In this document: piece after piece, positions 20,993 to 28,482 of the stretch
How positions within the stretch are numbered: position 1 is the stretch's first letter
Layout of the letters: each line of letters starts with the position of its first letter
NCBI GenBank assembly: GCA_026004535.1
Contig: BPJI01000001.1
Coordinates: 388,523 to 431,423, forward strand
Length of the DNA: 42,901 bases
Reading direction: 5' to 3'
DNA from: Candidatus Parcubacteria bacterium
GTDB lineage: Bacteria > Patescibacteriota > Minisyncoccia > UBA6257 > HR35
The notes under the pieces: generated by a model
Told to the model about the DNA's origin: nothing
Databases searched by the model: none
The model's input: only the letters and a program-made list of their open reading frames with translations
Program-made: the position numbers and the translations under genes

Positions 20993-22813
20993 ATGTGTGG
21001 AATAGTTGGCTACTTGGGAAAAAGAAATGCGTTAGAAATTATTCTTAAAGGATTAGAAAAATTGGAATATCGAGGTTATGATTCCTGCGGGATTGTTGTT
21101 TATGGTGAAAAATTGATTTTGAAGAAAACTGTTGGTATGGTGAAAGATTTAAAAGAATTATTTAAAGAAAAAATTAAAGCTGATATCGGCATTGGGCATA
21201 CTCGTTGGGCAACTCACGGAGGAGTAACTGAATTTAATGCTCATCCTCATTTTGATTGTCAAAAAAATATTTTTATTGTTCATAATGGAATCATTGAAAA
21301 TTATCAAGAACTAAAAAAAATCTTAGTTAATAAAGGACATCTATTTAATTCAGAAACTGATAGCGAAGTTATTGCTCATTTAATCGAAGACTTTATTAAT
21401 CAGGGTGATAATTTTGAAGCTTCTGTTCATAAAACTTTAAATTTAATTCAGGGAACTTTTGCTCTTTTAATTTTTAATAAAAATGAACCGAATAAGATAA
21501 TTGCTGCTCGTTTTTCAAGTCCATTGGTTTTAGGGATTGGTAAGAATGAATTTATCTTGGCTTCAGATCCTTTGCCAATTTCACTTATTACTGATAGAAT
21601 GATTTTTTTAGATGATAGCGAAATGGCTATTGTTAATAAAGAAGGTTATGAAATTAAATCTTATGTTAATAATTTAAAAATTGATAAAAAGACTGTTGGT
21701 TTAGATTTAAAAGTTAAGACAACTGAGAAAGAAGGTTTTAAGCATTATATGATTAAAGAAATTTTTGAAGAACCAATAGCAATTGAAAATACGTTACGAG
21801 GAAGGATTTTAAAAGATAAAACAGGAACAAAAATAAGGGGCTTGGAAGAGATTTATCATAAATTGAAAAATTTAAAAAGAATAATTTTAACTGGCTGCGG
21901 CACTGCTTATTATGCTTGTTTATATGGTAAATACTTATTTGAAGAATTTCTGCCTTATATTATTGAAGCTGAGATTGCTTCAGAATTAAGGTATCGAAAG
22001 ATAAATTATGATCAAGAGACCTTGGTAATTGCTATTTCTCAATCAGGCGAAACAATTGATACTTTAGAAGCTCTTAAAGAAGCAAAAAATAAAGGAGCGA
22101 TAACTTTTGGAATTATTAATGTTCCTGGTTCAACAATTGCTAGGACAGTTGATGCTGGAATGTATACTTATGCTGGTCCAGAAATGGCAGTTGCTTCAAC
22201 TAAAGCTCTAATTTCACAAATAACTGCTTTAATTTTAATAATGATTTATTTAGCAAGGAAGAATTTAATGAAACCAGAGGAAGCAAAAAATATTTTAGAA
22301 GAATTAGAAAAGATTCCTGATAAAATTCGTTATATTTTAGGTCAAGAAAGTTTAATTATTGATTTGGCCAAAAATTTAATCAATTATAAGAATTTTTATT
22401 TTTTGGGCAGGAAATTCTCTTTACCAGTTGCTTTAGAGGGCGCTTTGAAATTAAAAGAAATAAGCTATGTTCATTCAGAAGCTTATCCCGCTGGAGAGAT
22501 GAAACATGGGCCAATTGCTTTAATTGATGAGAATTTCCCTGTTTTTGTCATTGCCCCTAATGATTCTTTGTATCAAAAAACGATTTCTAATTTAGAAGAA
22601 ATCAGAGCAAGAAAAGGAAAAGTTATTTTAATTAGCGATAAATTTCCAGAAAATAAAATTGATTATTTAATTTCAATTCCTTCGAGCTTAGAAATTCTTT
22701 ATCCTTTATTAACAATACCATCACTGCATCTTTTTGCTTATTATTTTGCCAATCTACTTGATTTATCCATTGATCGACCAAGAAATTTAGCTAAATCAGT
22801 GACAGTTGAATAG
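20993..22813 (+). CDS. glmS: Glutamine-fructose-6-phosphate aminotransferase (isomerising)
   Basis: A 606-residue enzyme making glucosamine-6-phosphate, the entry to amino-sugar and peptidoglycan synthesis. The N-terminal glutaminase domain starts MCGIVGYLG with Cys2 as nucleophile (Met1 must be removed) and has RWATHGGVTEFNAHPH. Two SIS domains follow: ILTGCGTAYYACLYGKYLF and AISQSGETIDTLEALKEAK, then SYVHSEAYPAGEMKHGPIAL. The C-terminus RPRNLAKSVTVE is the standard ending with the catalytic Lys. The length is normal. In many bacteria glmS is controlled by a ribozyme; the 14-base upstream gap excludes that here. Confidence 0.97.
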   Translation: MCGIVGYLGKRNALEIILKGLEKLEYRGYDSCGIVVYGEKLILKKTVGMVKDLKELFKEKIKADIGIGHTRWATHGGVTEFNAHPHFDCQKNIFIVHNGIIENYQELKKILVNKGHLFNSETDSEVIAHLIEDFINQGDNFEASVHKTLNLIQGTFALLIFNKNEPNKIIAARFSSPLVLGIGKNEFILASDPLPISLITDRMIFLDDSEMAIVNKEGYEIKSYVNNLKIDKKTVGLDLKVKTTEKEGFKHYMIKEIFEEPIAIENTLRGRILKDKTGTKIRGLEEIYHKLKNLKRIILTGCGTAYYACLYGKYLFEEFLPYIIEAEIASELRYRKINYDQETLVIAISQSGETIDTLEALKEAKNKGAITFGIINVPGSTIARTVDAGMYTYAGPEMAVASTKALISQITALILIMIYLARKNLMKPEEAKNILEELEKIPDKIRYILGQESLIIDLAKNLINYKNFYFLGRKFSLPVALEGALKLKEISYVHSEAYPAGEMKHGPIALIDENFPVFVIAPNDSLYQKTISNLEEIRARKGKVILISDKFPENKIDYLISIPSSLEILYPLLTIPSLHLFAYYFANLLDLSIDRPRNLAKSVTVE

Positions 22814-22858
22814 TTTTAGGTTAAAATTATATTAGTCGTAGTTAAAAATTATTTCATA

Positions 22859-23146
22859 ATGCCAACCAGAGTTCAAAAAAGAAAAGGATTTCAGGAGGAA
22901 TTTAAGGTCGAAAAGTTAAAAGCTTCGATTGAAAAAGCTGCCAAAGAAGCAGGCTATCCCGAAGATCAAATTTTTCGAGTTGTTGAGGAAATAAGTTCCT
23001 ATGTTTTAGAAACTCTAAATGGCATGGATTCTGTTGATACTCAATCAATGAGAACTTTGATTTTAAATAAACTTGACGAAACTTATCCCGAGATCTCTGT
23101 TGCGTGGCGAAAATATGATCGAGAGGTAAAAGGTAGAGAGGACTAA
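22859..23146 (+). CDS. Stand-alone ATP-cone domain protein
   Basis: A 95-residue protein made almost only of an ATP-cone: VQKRKGFQEEFKVEKLKASIEKAAKEA, VEEISSYVLETLNG, VDTQSMRTLILNKLDETYPE and AWRKYDREVKG. This domain binds ATP/dATP and regulates ribonucleotide reductases, and forms the C-terminal part of NrdR. There is no zinc ribbon, so it is not full NrdR. It may be an in trans allosteric or transcriptional partner for ribonucleotide reductase; no reductase gene is in the window. An AT-rich 45-base gap separates it from glmS. Confidence 0.8.
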   Translation: MPTRVQKRKGFQEEFKVEKLKASIEKAAKEAGYPEDQIFRVVEEISSYVLETLNGMDSVDTQSMRTLILNKLDETYPEISVAWRKYDREVKGRED

Positions 23147-23228
23147 TAAATTGCAAATAACTGGATAAAAATTTTCGGGGAGCAGATGGCTGTTGAAACA
23201 TATTCTTCAGCTGTTTGCAGTAAAAATA

Positions 23229-24884
23229 ATGGATTTATCAGAAATTTTAAAAGATTTTGACTTTTCAGTTGATGATAGAGTTTTAGAAGAATATTCTCAA
23301 GATACAAGTATTTTTAAGATTAAACCAAAAGCTGTTGTTTTTCCTAAAAATTCTGAAGAAATAAAAAAATTAATAAAATTAGCTAAAGAAAATAATTTTA
23401 GTCTAACTTGTCGGGCCGGTGGTACCGATATGTCTGGTGGTCCATTGACTGACTCAGTTTTGATTGTTTTTACTAAATATATGAATAAGATTTTAGAAAT
23501 TAATCCTCAAGAAAAATATGCAGTAGTCCAACCAGGAGTTTACTTTAGAGACTTAGAAAAAGAATTGAATAAATATAATTTAATGTTTCCTTCTTATCCC
23601 GCTTCAAAAGAAATTTGTGCTATTGGTGGTATGATTGCTAATGATTCTGGTGGAGAAAAGAGTTTAAAATATGGCAAAACTCATAATTATGTGATTGATC
23701 TTAGAGTTGTTTTAAGTGATGGTGAGGAGTATAATTTAGAATTGCAGACTAATGCAGAACTAATACAGAACTTGCAGAAAAATTCGATAAGCTCTGCGTC
23801 AGTTCAGCTTAGTTCTGCGTCGATTAAAAATACCGACTTTTATCAAAGAACATACCAGCTTTTAAAAGAAAACTATGAATTAATTCAAAAAACGAAACCT
23901 AAAGTAAGTAAAAATTCCTCTGGTTATAATATTTGGGGTGCATTGGATGGTGAAAATTTAGATTTAATTAAATTATTTGTTGGTTCACAAGGAACGTTGG
24001 GAATTATTACTGAGATAAAAATTAAATTGGTTGAGAAGGAAAACTTCTCTCAACTTTTGACTATTTTTATTAAAGATTTAAAGAATCTACCTCATTTTAC
24101 TCAAGACGTTTTAAAACTCCAACCAACATCTTTGGAAATTACTGATGATCATACTTTTAAAATTTTTCTTAGGTTTGCCAAAGAGATGGCAAGTTTACTA
24201 GGAGCAAAAGGAATTTTTTCAACAATAAAATTATTTTTACCTGAAATTTTTATTATTTTAAAAATAGGGCTTCCGAAATTAATTGTTTTAACTGAATTTA
24301 CTGGGAATAATGAAAAAGAAATTTATGAAAAGATAGAGCAAACAAAAGAGATCGCTAAGAAATATAAATATCTTTATCGTCAGCCAAAAAATGAAAAAGA
24401 AGCAGAAAAATATTGGCGATTAAGAAGAGATACTTATAAACTTTTAAGAGAAAAAATCAAAGATTTAACTGCTTCACCTTTTATTGATGATTTTATAATT
24501 TTACCCCAGTATTTACCGGAATTTTTGCCCAAGCTTTATCAAATTTTAGATGAATATAAATTAATTTATACAATTTCAGGTCATTTAGGTGATGGTAATT
24601 TACATATTATTCCTTTGGTTAATTTGAAAGACGAAAACCAAAGAAAAAATATTTTAGCAATAACGGATAAGGTTTATGACTTAGTTTTAGAGTACAATGG
24701 TATTTTAACTGCTGAGCATAACGATGGCTTGATCCGTGGTCCTTATTTAGAAAAAGAATTTGGTCAAGAAGTTTATAATATTTTTAGAGAAATAAAAAAT
24801 ATTTTTGATCCTCAAAACATTTTTAATCCTTATAAAAAAATAACAGCTAGAAAAGAAAATATTGAAAAATTTATGATTAAATGA
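23229..24884 (+). CDS. FAD-linked oxidoreductase (GlcD / D-lactate dehydrogenase type)
   Basis: A protein of about 551 residues. The FAD-binding PCMH domain shows PKAVVFPKNSEEIKKLIKLA, TCRAGGTDMSGGPLTD, YPASKEICAIGGMIANDSGG and FVGSQGTLGIITEIKIKL. The C-terminal FAD-oxidase domain ends with the metal-site motif SGHLGDGNLHIIPL and ILTAEHNDGL. It probably oxidises a 2-hydroxy acid such as D-lactate or glycolate; the substrate is not certain. The track start at 23193 is replaced by ATG 23229 (MDLSEILKDF). Residues encoded by 23741-23823 are an in-frame CAGAAC palindrome (QTNAELIQNLQKNS, SSASVQLSSAS). No 4Fe-4S domain is present. Confidence 0.88.
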   Translation: MDLSEILKDFDFSVDDRVLEEYSQDTSIFKIKPKAVVFPKNSEEIKKLIKLAKENNFSLTCRAGGTDMSGGPLTDSVLIVFTKYMNKILEINPQEKYAVVQPGVYFRDLEKELNKYNLMFPSYPASKEICAIGGMIANDSGGEKSLKYGKTHNYVIDLRVVLSDGEEYNLELQTNAELIQNLQKNSISSASVQLSSASIKNTDFYQRTYQLLKENYELIQKTKPKVSKNSSGYNIWGALDGENLDLIKLFVGSQGTLGIITEIKIKLVEKENFSQLLTIFIKDLKNLPHFTQDVLKLQPTSLEITDDHTFKIFLRFAKEMASLLGAKGIFSTIKLFLPEIFIILKIGLPKLIVLTEFTGNNEKEIYEKIEQTKEIAKKYKYLYRQPKNEKEAEKYWRLRRDTYKLLREKIKDLTASPFIDDFIILPQYLPEFLPKLYQILDEYKLIYTISGHLGDGNLHIIPLVNLKDENQRKNILAITDKVYDLVLEYNGILTAEHNDGLIRGPYLEKEFGQEVYNIFREIKNIFDPQNIFNPYKKITARKENIEKFMIK

Positions 24885-24893
24885 AATATAAAT

Positions 24894-25214
24894 TTACCTG
24901 GATTTAGACCGGATAATGTTTTATTATTTTACCCGGATATTAACCGGATATACTACCCGGATTTAGACCGGATATAATACCCGGATGTGAACCGGATTAT
25001 TAATTACTCAGATGTACACCGGATAAAGTTACCCGGATTTAAACCGGATGTAAAATTCCCCAAAATAGAATCTGATTTTCTAAAATATAATCCGGTTAGT
25101 TATCCGGGCATATATTATCCGGTAATCATCCGGGTGAATAATCCGGTATTCATCCGGGTAATCTATCCGGTAATCATCCGGGTAATCTATCCGGTAAGTT
25201 ATCCGGATAGTCCG
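24894..25214. repeat. CCGGAT palindromic array E
   Basis: About six forward units (24894-25050), a degenerate centre (about 25050-25090) and about six inverted units end at 25214, two bases before the murB ATG at 25217. The array begins 9 bases after the preceding stop. The track ORF 24987-25217 is a translation of the inverted half. Confidence 0.9.
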
Positions 25215-25216
25215 TA

Positions 25217-26149
25217 ATGAAAATAATTAAAAATAAAAAATTAGCACCACTGACAAGTTTTAAAATTGGAGATCGAGCTGATTATTTTGTAGAAATTCAT
25301 AATTTAGATGAATTTTTAAAATTTCATTCATGGCAAAAGAAAAAGAATTTGCCTATTTTTGTTTTAGGCGGTGGAACAAACTTACTAATTGATTCTTTCC
25401 CCGGAATAGTTTTAAAACCAGAATTTAAATATATTTATAAAATTGACCAGGGCATTTTAAAAGTTGGAGCTGGAGTTTCAGTTAGTGAACTTTTAGATTA
25501 TGTTATTGGTTTAGGTTATCGCGGGCTTGAATGGGCTGGAGGACTTCCAGGAACAGTTGGTGGAGCAATTGAAGGTGGTGTTGGTTGTTTTGGTGGAGAA
25601 TTTAAAAATTTAGTTTCAGAAGTTTTAGCTGTTAATTTAAAAACTGGTGAAGACAGAATTTTTAAAAAAGAAGAATGTCAGTTTGAATATCGTGGTTCTT
25701 TTTTCCGGCGAAATAAGGATTGGTTGATAGTTGAAACTACTTTAATTTTTGAAACTGGTCATAATGAAGAAGAATTAAAAAAAATTGCTAAGGAAAAAAT
25801 TGATTATCGCAAACAAAAACATCCTCTAGAATATCCTAATGCTGGCAGTATTTTTAAAAATGTTCCTTTTGACAAAGCACCAAAATTTATTCAAGATTTG
25901 GCTTTAGAAAAAAATAAAATTAAGAATGATCCCTTTTTAATAATTCCAACAGCTTTTTTGATTTCTGAATTAGGACTTAAGGGAAAAAGAATTGGTGATG
26001 CTCAAATTTCTGAAAAACATTCTAACTTTATTATTAATTTGGGCAAAGCGACATTTGCTGACGTTTATAATTTAATTTACTTGGCAAAAAAAACTTTGGA
26101 GGATAAATTTTTAATCGAACCTGAAATTGAAATAAAAATTATAAAATGA
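25217..26149 (+). CDS. murB: UDP-N-acetylenolpyruvoylglucosamine reductase
   Basis: A 310-residue flavoenzyme that reduces UDP-GlcNAc-enolpyruvate to UDP-MurNAc, the second committed step of peptidoglycan synthesis. Visible are PIFVLGGGTNLLI (FAD), EWAGGLPGTVGGAIEGGVG, FEYRGSFFRR with R159, PNAGSIFKN with catalytic Ser211, and LIEPEIEI near the end. It has the short form typical of type II MurB. The start codon directly abuts array E with no Shine-Dalgarno sequence. It precedes the dcw cluster by about 540 bases. Confidence 0.96.
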   Translation: MKIIKNKKLAPLTSFKIGDRADYFVEIHNLDEFLKFHSWQKKKNLPIFVLGGGTNLLIDSFPGIVLKPEFKYIYKIDQGILKVGAGVSVSELLDYVIGLGYRGLEWAGGLPGTVGGAIEGGVGCFGGEFKNLVSEVLAVNLKTGEDRIFKKEECQFEYRGSFFRRNKDWLIVETTLIFETGHNEEELKKIAKEKIDYRKQKHPLEYPNAGSIFKNVPFDKAPKFIQDLALEKNKIKNDPFLIIPTAFLISELGLKGKRIGDAQISEKHSNFIINLGKATFADVYNLIYLAKKTLEDKFLIEPEIEIKIIK

Positions 26150-26168
26150 ATTTTTTATAACTTTTCTC

Positions 26169-26197
26169 TTGACTTTAGTGAAAAAAATATGTATAAT
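26169..26197 (+). promoter_or_regulatory. Sigma70 promoter of the Lys/Ala-rich peptide unit
   Basis: TTGACT (26169-26174) and TATAAT (26192-26197) with a 17-base spacer and TG two bases before the -10. A second TATAAT follows at about 26203. The leader of about 110 bases includes a hairpin AGGGG-gttggtcggt-CCCCT (26270-26289). Confidence 0.75.
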
Positions 26198-26313
26198 TAA
26201 AATATAATCTCAGCTGTAATTGATAAAAAATCTAAAACTAAAATCTTATAAAGTTAGATTGCATATTAAAGGGGGTTGGTCGGTCCCCTGTAAAAAAAAT
26301 TAAGTAAAGAGAG

Positions 26314-26376
26314 ATGGCAAAGGCAAAAGCAAAGACAAAAGCAAAGGCAAAAGCAAAAAAAGGTGGTCGAAGATAA
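26314..26376 (+). CDS. Candidate 20-residue Lys/Ala-rich basic peptide
   Basis: ATG 26314 opens a 20-codon frame of alternating Lys and Ala (MAKAKAKTKAKA... ending KKGGRR, TAA 26376). It is too short for the ORF track. It lies in its own unit: promoter 26169-26197, a structured leader, a weak purine-rich AAAGAGAG just before the ATG, and a terminator at 26385. The composition resembles the tails of histone H1-like nucleoid proteins. Alternatively the transcript is a small RNA and the frame is incidental, since a GGTGG/CCACC hairpin (26362-26382) covers the stop. I cannot assign a function. Confidence 0.45.
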   Translation: MAKAKAKTKAKAKAKKGGRR

Positions 26377-26384
26377 GCCACCAA

Positions 26385-26417
26385 AACCGCCGGCATCAGT
26401 CGGCGGTTTTTATTTTA
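26385..26417 (+). terminator. Intrinsic terminator of the basic peptide unit
   Basis: An 8-bp perfect stem AACCGCCG / CGGCGGTT with loop gcatcagt (26385-26408), followed by TTTATTTT. Confidence 0.88.
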
Positions 26418-26580
26418 ACCACAAATTATTTATTTTTAAAAAAAACATTAATTTAATCAATTATAATGGACTTATACAGATACATCTAAACAGCGATTAA
26501 AATAATTTTATATTATATCTTTTTGTTAAAAAATTGTGAAAATAATTAATTAGCCTGCGTAAAAGCAGGTTTTTTTTATT
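26414..26580 (+). other. AT-rich stretch ending in an intrinsic terminator; possible small RNA
   Basis: No ORF is credible here. A stem CCTGC-gtaaaa-GCAGG (26554-26569) followed by eight T is a clear terminator. Since the peptide unit already terminates at 26385-26417, this second terminator implies another transcript, perhaps beginning after TATAAT at 26462-26467 and about 105 bases long. The -35 is not recognisable. Confidence 0.4.
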
Positions 26581-26628
26581 AGGTAAAAATTTTTAATTGA
26601 TTTAAAAATTGTATAAATTTAAATTAAA

Positions 26629-26674
26629 GTGGTAAAAAGTGGTGATATGTGGAAAAATATGTGGAAATTGTGGA
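26629..26674 (+). promoter_or_regulatory. Repeated GTGG boxes, probable MraZ operator
   Basis: Five GTGG boxes lie at 26629, 26639, 26649, 26661 and 26670, spaced 9 to 12 bases, just before mraZ. MraZ proteins are known to bind short tandem G-rich boxes at about 10-base spacing upstream of their own operon. The arrangement fits autoregulation; the box sequence differs slightly from the usual TGGGN. Confidence 0.6.
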
Positions 26675-26688
26675 AAAACAAAAAATAA

Positions 26689-27120
26689 ATGTTAATAGGA
26701 GAATTTCATTACAACATTGATCAGAAAGGGAGATTAATGATTCCGTCAAAATTTAGACAAAGATTTGGTTTAGAAGCAATAGTTACTAAGGGTTTAGAAA
26801 ATTGTTTATTTGTTTTTCCTAAAGATGAGTGGGAGAAAGTGGTGGAAAAAATTTTGAAATTACCACTAAGCCAAGCTAATTCAAGAGCCTTTGCTAGATT
26901 GATGCTTGCTGGTGCTTATGAAACTTCAATTGATAATCAAGGTCGAATATTAATACCAGAATATTTACGTCAATACGCGAAGTTAACTAAAAAAGTAGTT
27001 ATTGTTGGTCTTTATTCTCGAATTGAAGTTTGGGATGAAAAGTTATGGGAGGAATATAAACAACAAAGCGAAGAACAAGCACAAGACATTGCTGAAAAAC
27101 TTAGTGATTTAGGGATATGA
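26689..27120 (+). CDS. mraZ: Transcriptional regulator MraZ
   Basis: A 143-residue protein with two AbrB/SpoVT-like halves: LIGEFHYNIDQKGRLMIPSKFR (residues 2-23) and AGAYETSIDNQGRILIPEYLR (about 75-95). MraZ forms a ring and represses the division and cell wall (dcw) operon by binding tandem boxes. Such boxes (GTGG) lie directly upstream. It is the first gene of the dcw cluster here, followed by rsmH after a 55-base gap that contains CAGAAC-type repeats. The length is normal. Confidence 0.96.
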   Translation: MLIGEFHYNIDQKGRLMIPSKFRQRFGLEAIVTKGLENCLFVFPKDEWEKVVEKILKLPLSQANSRAFARLMLAGAYETSIDNQGRILIPEYLRQYAKLTKKVVIVGLYSRIEVWDEKLWEEYKQQSEEQAQDIAEKLSDLGI

Positions 27121-27175
27121 CGCAGAATTTACATAACTAACGGAGAACTTACAGAAATATATTGACTTAGATATA

Positions 27176-28051
27176 ATGCATCAGCCAGTACTCTTAAAAG
27201 AAATAATTGAAATCTTAGAACCAGGAGAAAATGAAAACTTTATTGATGCAACTTTTGGCGAAGGTGGTGTGAGTTTTGGGATCTCTCAATTAACGGGACC
27301 AAACGGTAAAATTCTTGCTTTCGAATGGGATCCAGAACTTTATAAGTTAGGAGTCAAAAAAATTAAAAACTTAAAAATGGAGAAAAGGATAAAACTCGTC
27401 AATCAAAATTTTAAAAACATCAAAAGAGTTGTTAAGCAAGAAGGTTTTAGTCAAATCAAAGGTATTGTTTTTGATTTAGGAATTTCTAGTTGGCATTATG
27501 AAAAATCAAGTCGAGGATTTTCCTTTAAATATGATGAACCACTTGATATGAGAATTAACCCTAATATTAAAATTACTGCTTTTGAGGTTATTAATTATTA
27601 TTCTTATAAAGATTTGGTTGAAATTTTTAAAAATTATGGCGAAGAAAGAAATGCAGAAAAAATCAGTCGGACAATTATTGATCGTCGCAAAAAAAAGAAA
27701 ATTGAAACTTCAAAAGAATTAGCTGAAATTGTTGCTGAAGTTTTGCCAACAACAAAAAAAATTCATCCAGCAACAAAAATTTTTATGGCGCTTCGAACTT
27801 TTATTAACAGTGAATTAGAAAATCTTGAACAAGGCTTAAAAGACTCTTATGATGTTTTAGATAAAGGAGGCAAAATTATTGTTCTAAGTTTTCAAGGATT
27901 AGAGGATAAAGTTATTAAAAAAATTTTTAGGATGTTGAAAGCTAAAGGAGCTAAAGTTATTACTAAAAATGTTGTTCGCCCAACTAAAGAAGAAATTTTA
28001 AAAAATCCTAAAGCAAGGTCGGCCAAATTAAGAGCTATTCATAAACAATGA
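27176..28051 (+). CDS. rsmH: 16S rRNA (cytosine-1402-N4)-methyltransferase
   Basis: A 291-residue SAM methyltransferase modifying C1402 in the decoding centre. It begins HQPVLLKEIIEILEPGENEN and has FIDATFGEGGVSFGI (SAM), GIVFDLGISSWHYEKSSRGFSF, PLDMRINPN, ALRTFINSELENLEQGL and the C-terminal NPKARSAKLRAIHK. It is complete. The stop overlaps the next ORF by 4 bases (ATGA). Order mraZ-rsmH-ftsL-ftsI is the conserved dcw arrangement. Confidence 0.97.
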   Translation: MHQPVLLKEIIEILEPGENENFIDATFGEGGVSFGISQLTGPNGKILAFEWDPELYKLGVKKIKNLKMEKRIKLVNQNFKNIKRVVKQEGFSQIKGIVFDLGISSWHYEKSSRGFSFKYDEPLDMRINPNIKITAFEVINYYSYKDLVEIFKNYGEERNAEKISRTIIDRRKKKKIETSKELAEIVAEVLPTTKKIHPATKIFMALRTFINSELENLEQGLKDSYDVLDKGGKIIVLSFQGLEDKVIKKIFRMLKAKGAKVITKNVVRPTKEEILKNPKARSAKLRAIHKQ

Positions 28052-28335
28052 AAAGAAGAAAATATAAAACACTCTCACCGCCAATTGATTATTGGTTCTT
28101 GTTGACACTTTTTTTAGCCTCTATTTTGCTCATTTTTTCGCTTCTCTTGATTAAAGAGAGAATATTTTTAGCCAATATGCAAATTATTTTAGAAAAATAT
28201 AAATTAAGCATTAACGGGTTTCTAAATTTTAATGCCAAAATAAATTCTAATAGCCATCTCTCTTTACCGACCAATCCTTCGTCTTCATCTCAAATAATTT
28301 ATATTGCTCCCGAAAGCTTTACTTTTTCTCGTTAA
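28048..28335 (+). CDS. Small single-pass membrane protein in the ftsL position
   Basis: A 95-residue protein with a basic N-terminus, one membrane helix (about 16-37, WFLLTLFLASILLIFSLLL) and a short helical extracellular region (ERIFLANMQIILEKYKLSI) that could be a mini coiled coil. A Ser/Pro-rich tail follows. FtsL sequences are very poorly conserved, so the assignment rests on topology and on the slot between rsmH and ftsI. It overlaps rsmH by 4 bases. The coiled coil is shorter than in typical FtsL, which lowers confidence. Confidence 0.6.
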   Translation: MKRRKYKTLSPPIDYWFLLTLFLASILLIFSLLLIKERIFLANMQIILEKYKLSINGFLNFNAKINSNSHLSLPTNPSSSSQIIYIAPESFTFSR

Positions 28336-28340
28336 AATTA

Positions 28341-28470
28341 TTAAATTCTTCAATTCCGAATTGCGAATTACGAATTCAATTATAAAAACTCATTTAATTA
28401 AGATTTAATTAAGAAATAATAAAAAGAATTCGTTAACTCGTAATTCGTTAACTAATGAATTAAGAATTAA
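28341..28470. repeat. GTTAACGAATTC-family inverted repeats
   Basis: Between the ftsL-like gene and ftsI, GAATTGCGAATTACGAATTC is followed by GAATTCGTTAACTCGTAATTCG TTAACTAATGAATT. The same short family occurs near 5372-5392, 11755-11775 and 12366-12412. No gene is visible. Confidence 0.6.
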
Positions 28471-28482
28471 GAGTAATAAATA

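Noticed and set aside
24987-25217. Track ORF MNRIINYSDVHRIKLPG...
   Set aside because: It is a translation of array E (repeated YPVIIRV) and ends at the murB start.
27118-27120. Possible UGA recoding as in Gracilibacteria/Absconditabacteria
   Set aside because: UGA ends mraZ, murB, rsmH and pcm at the expected lengths, and an RF2 gene with the SPF motif is present, so UGA is a normal stop.
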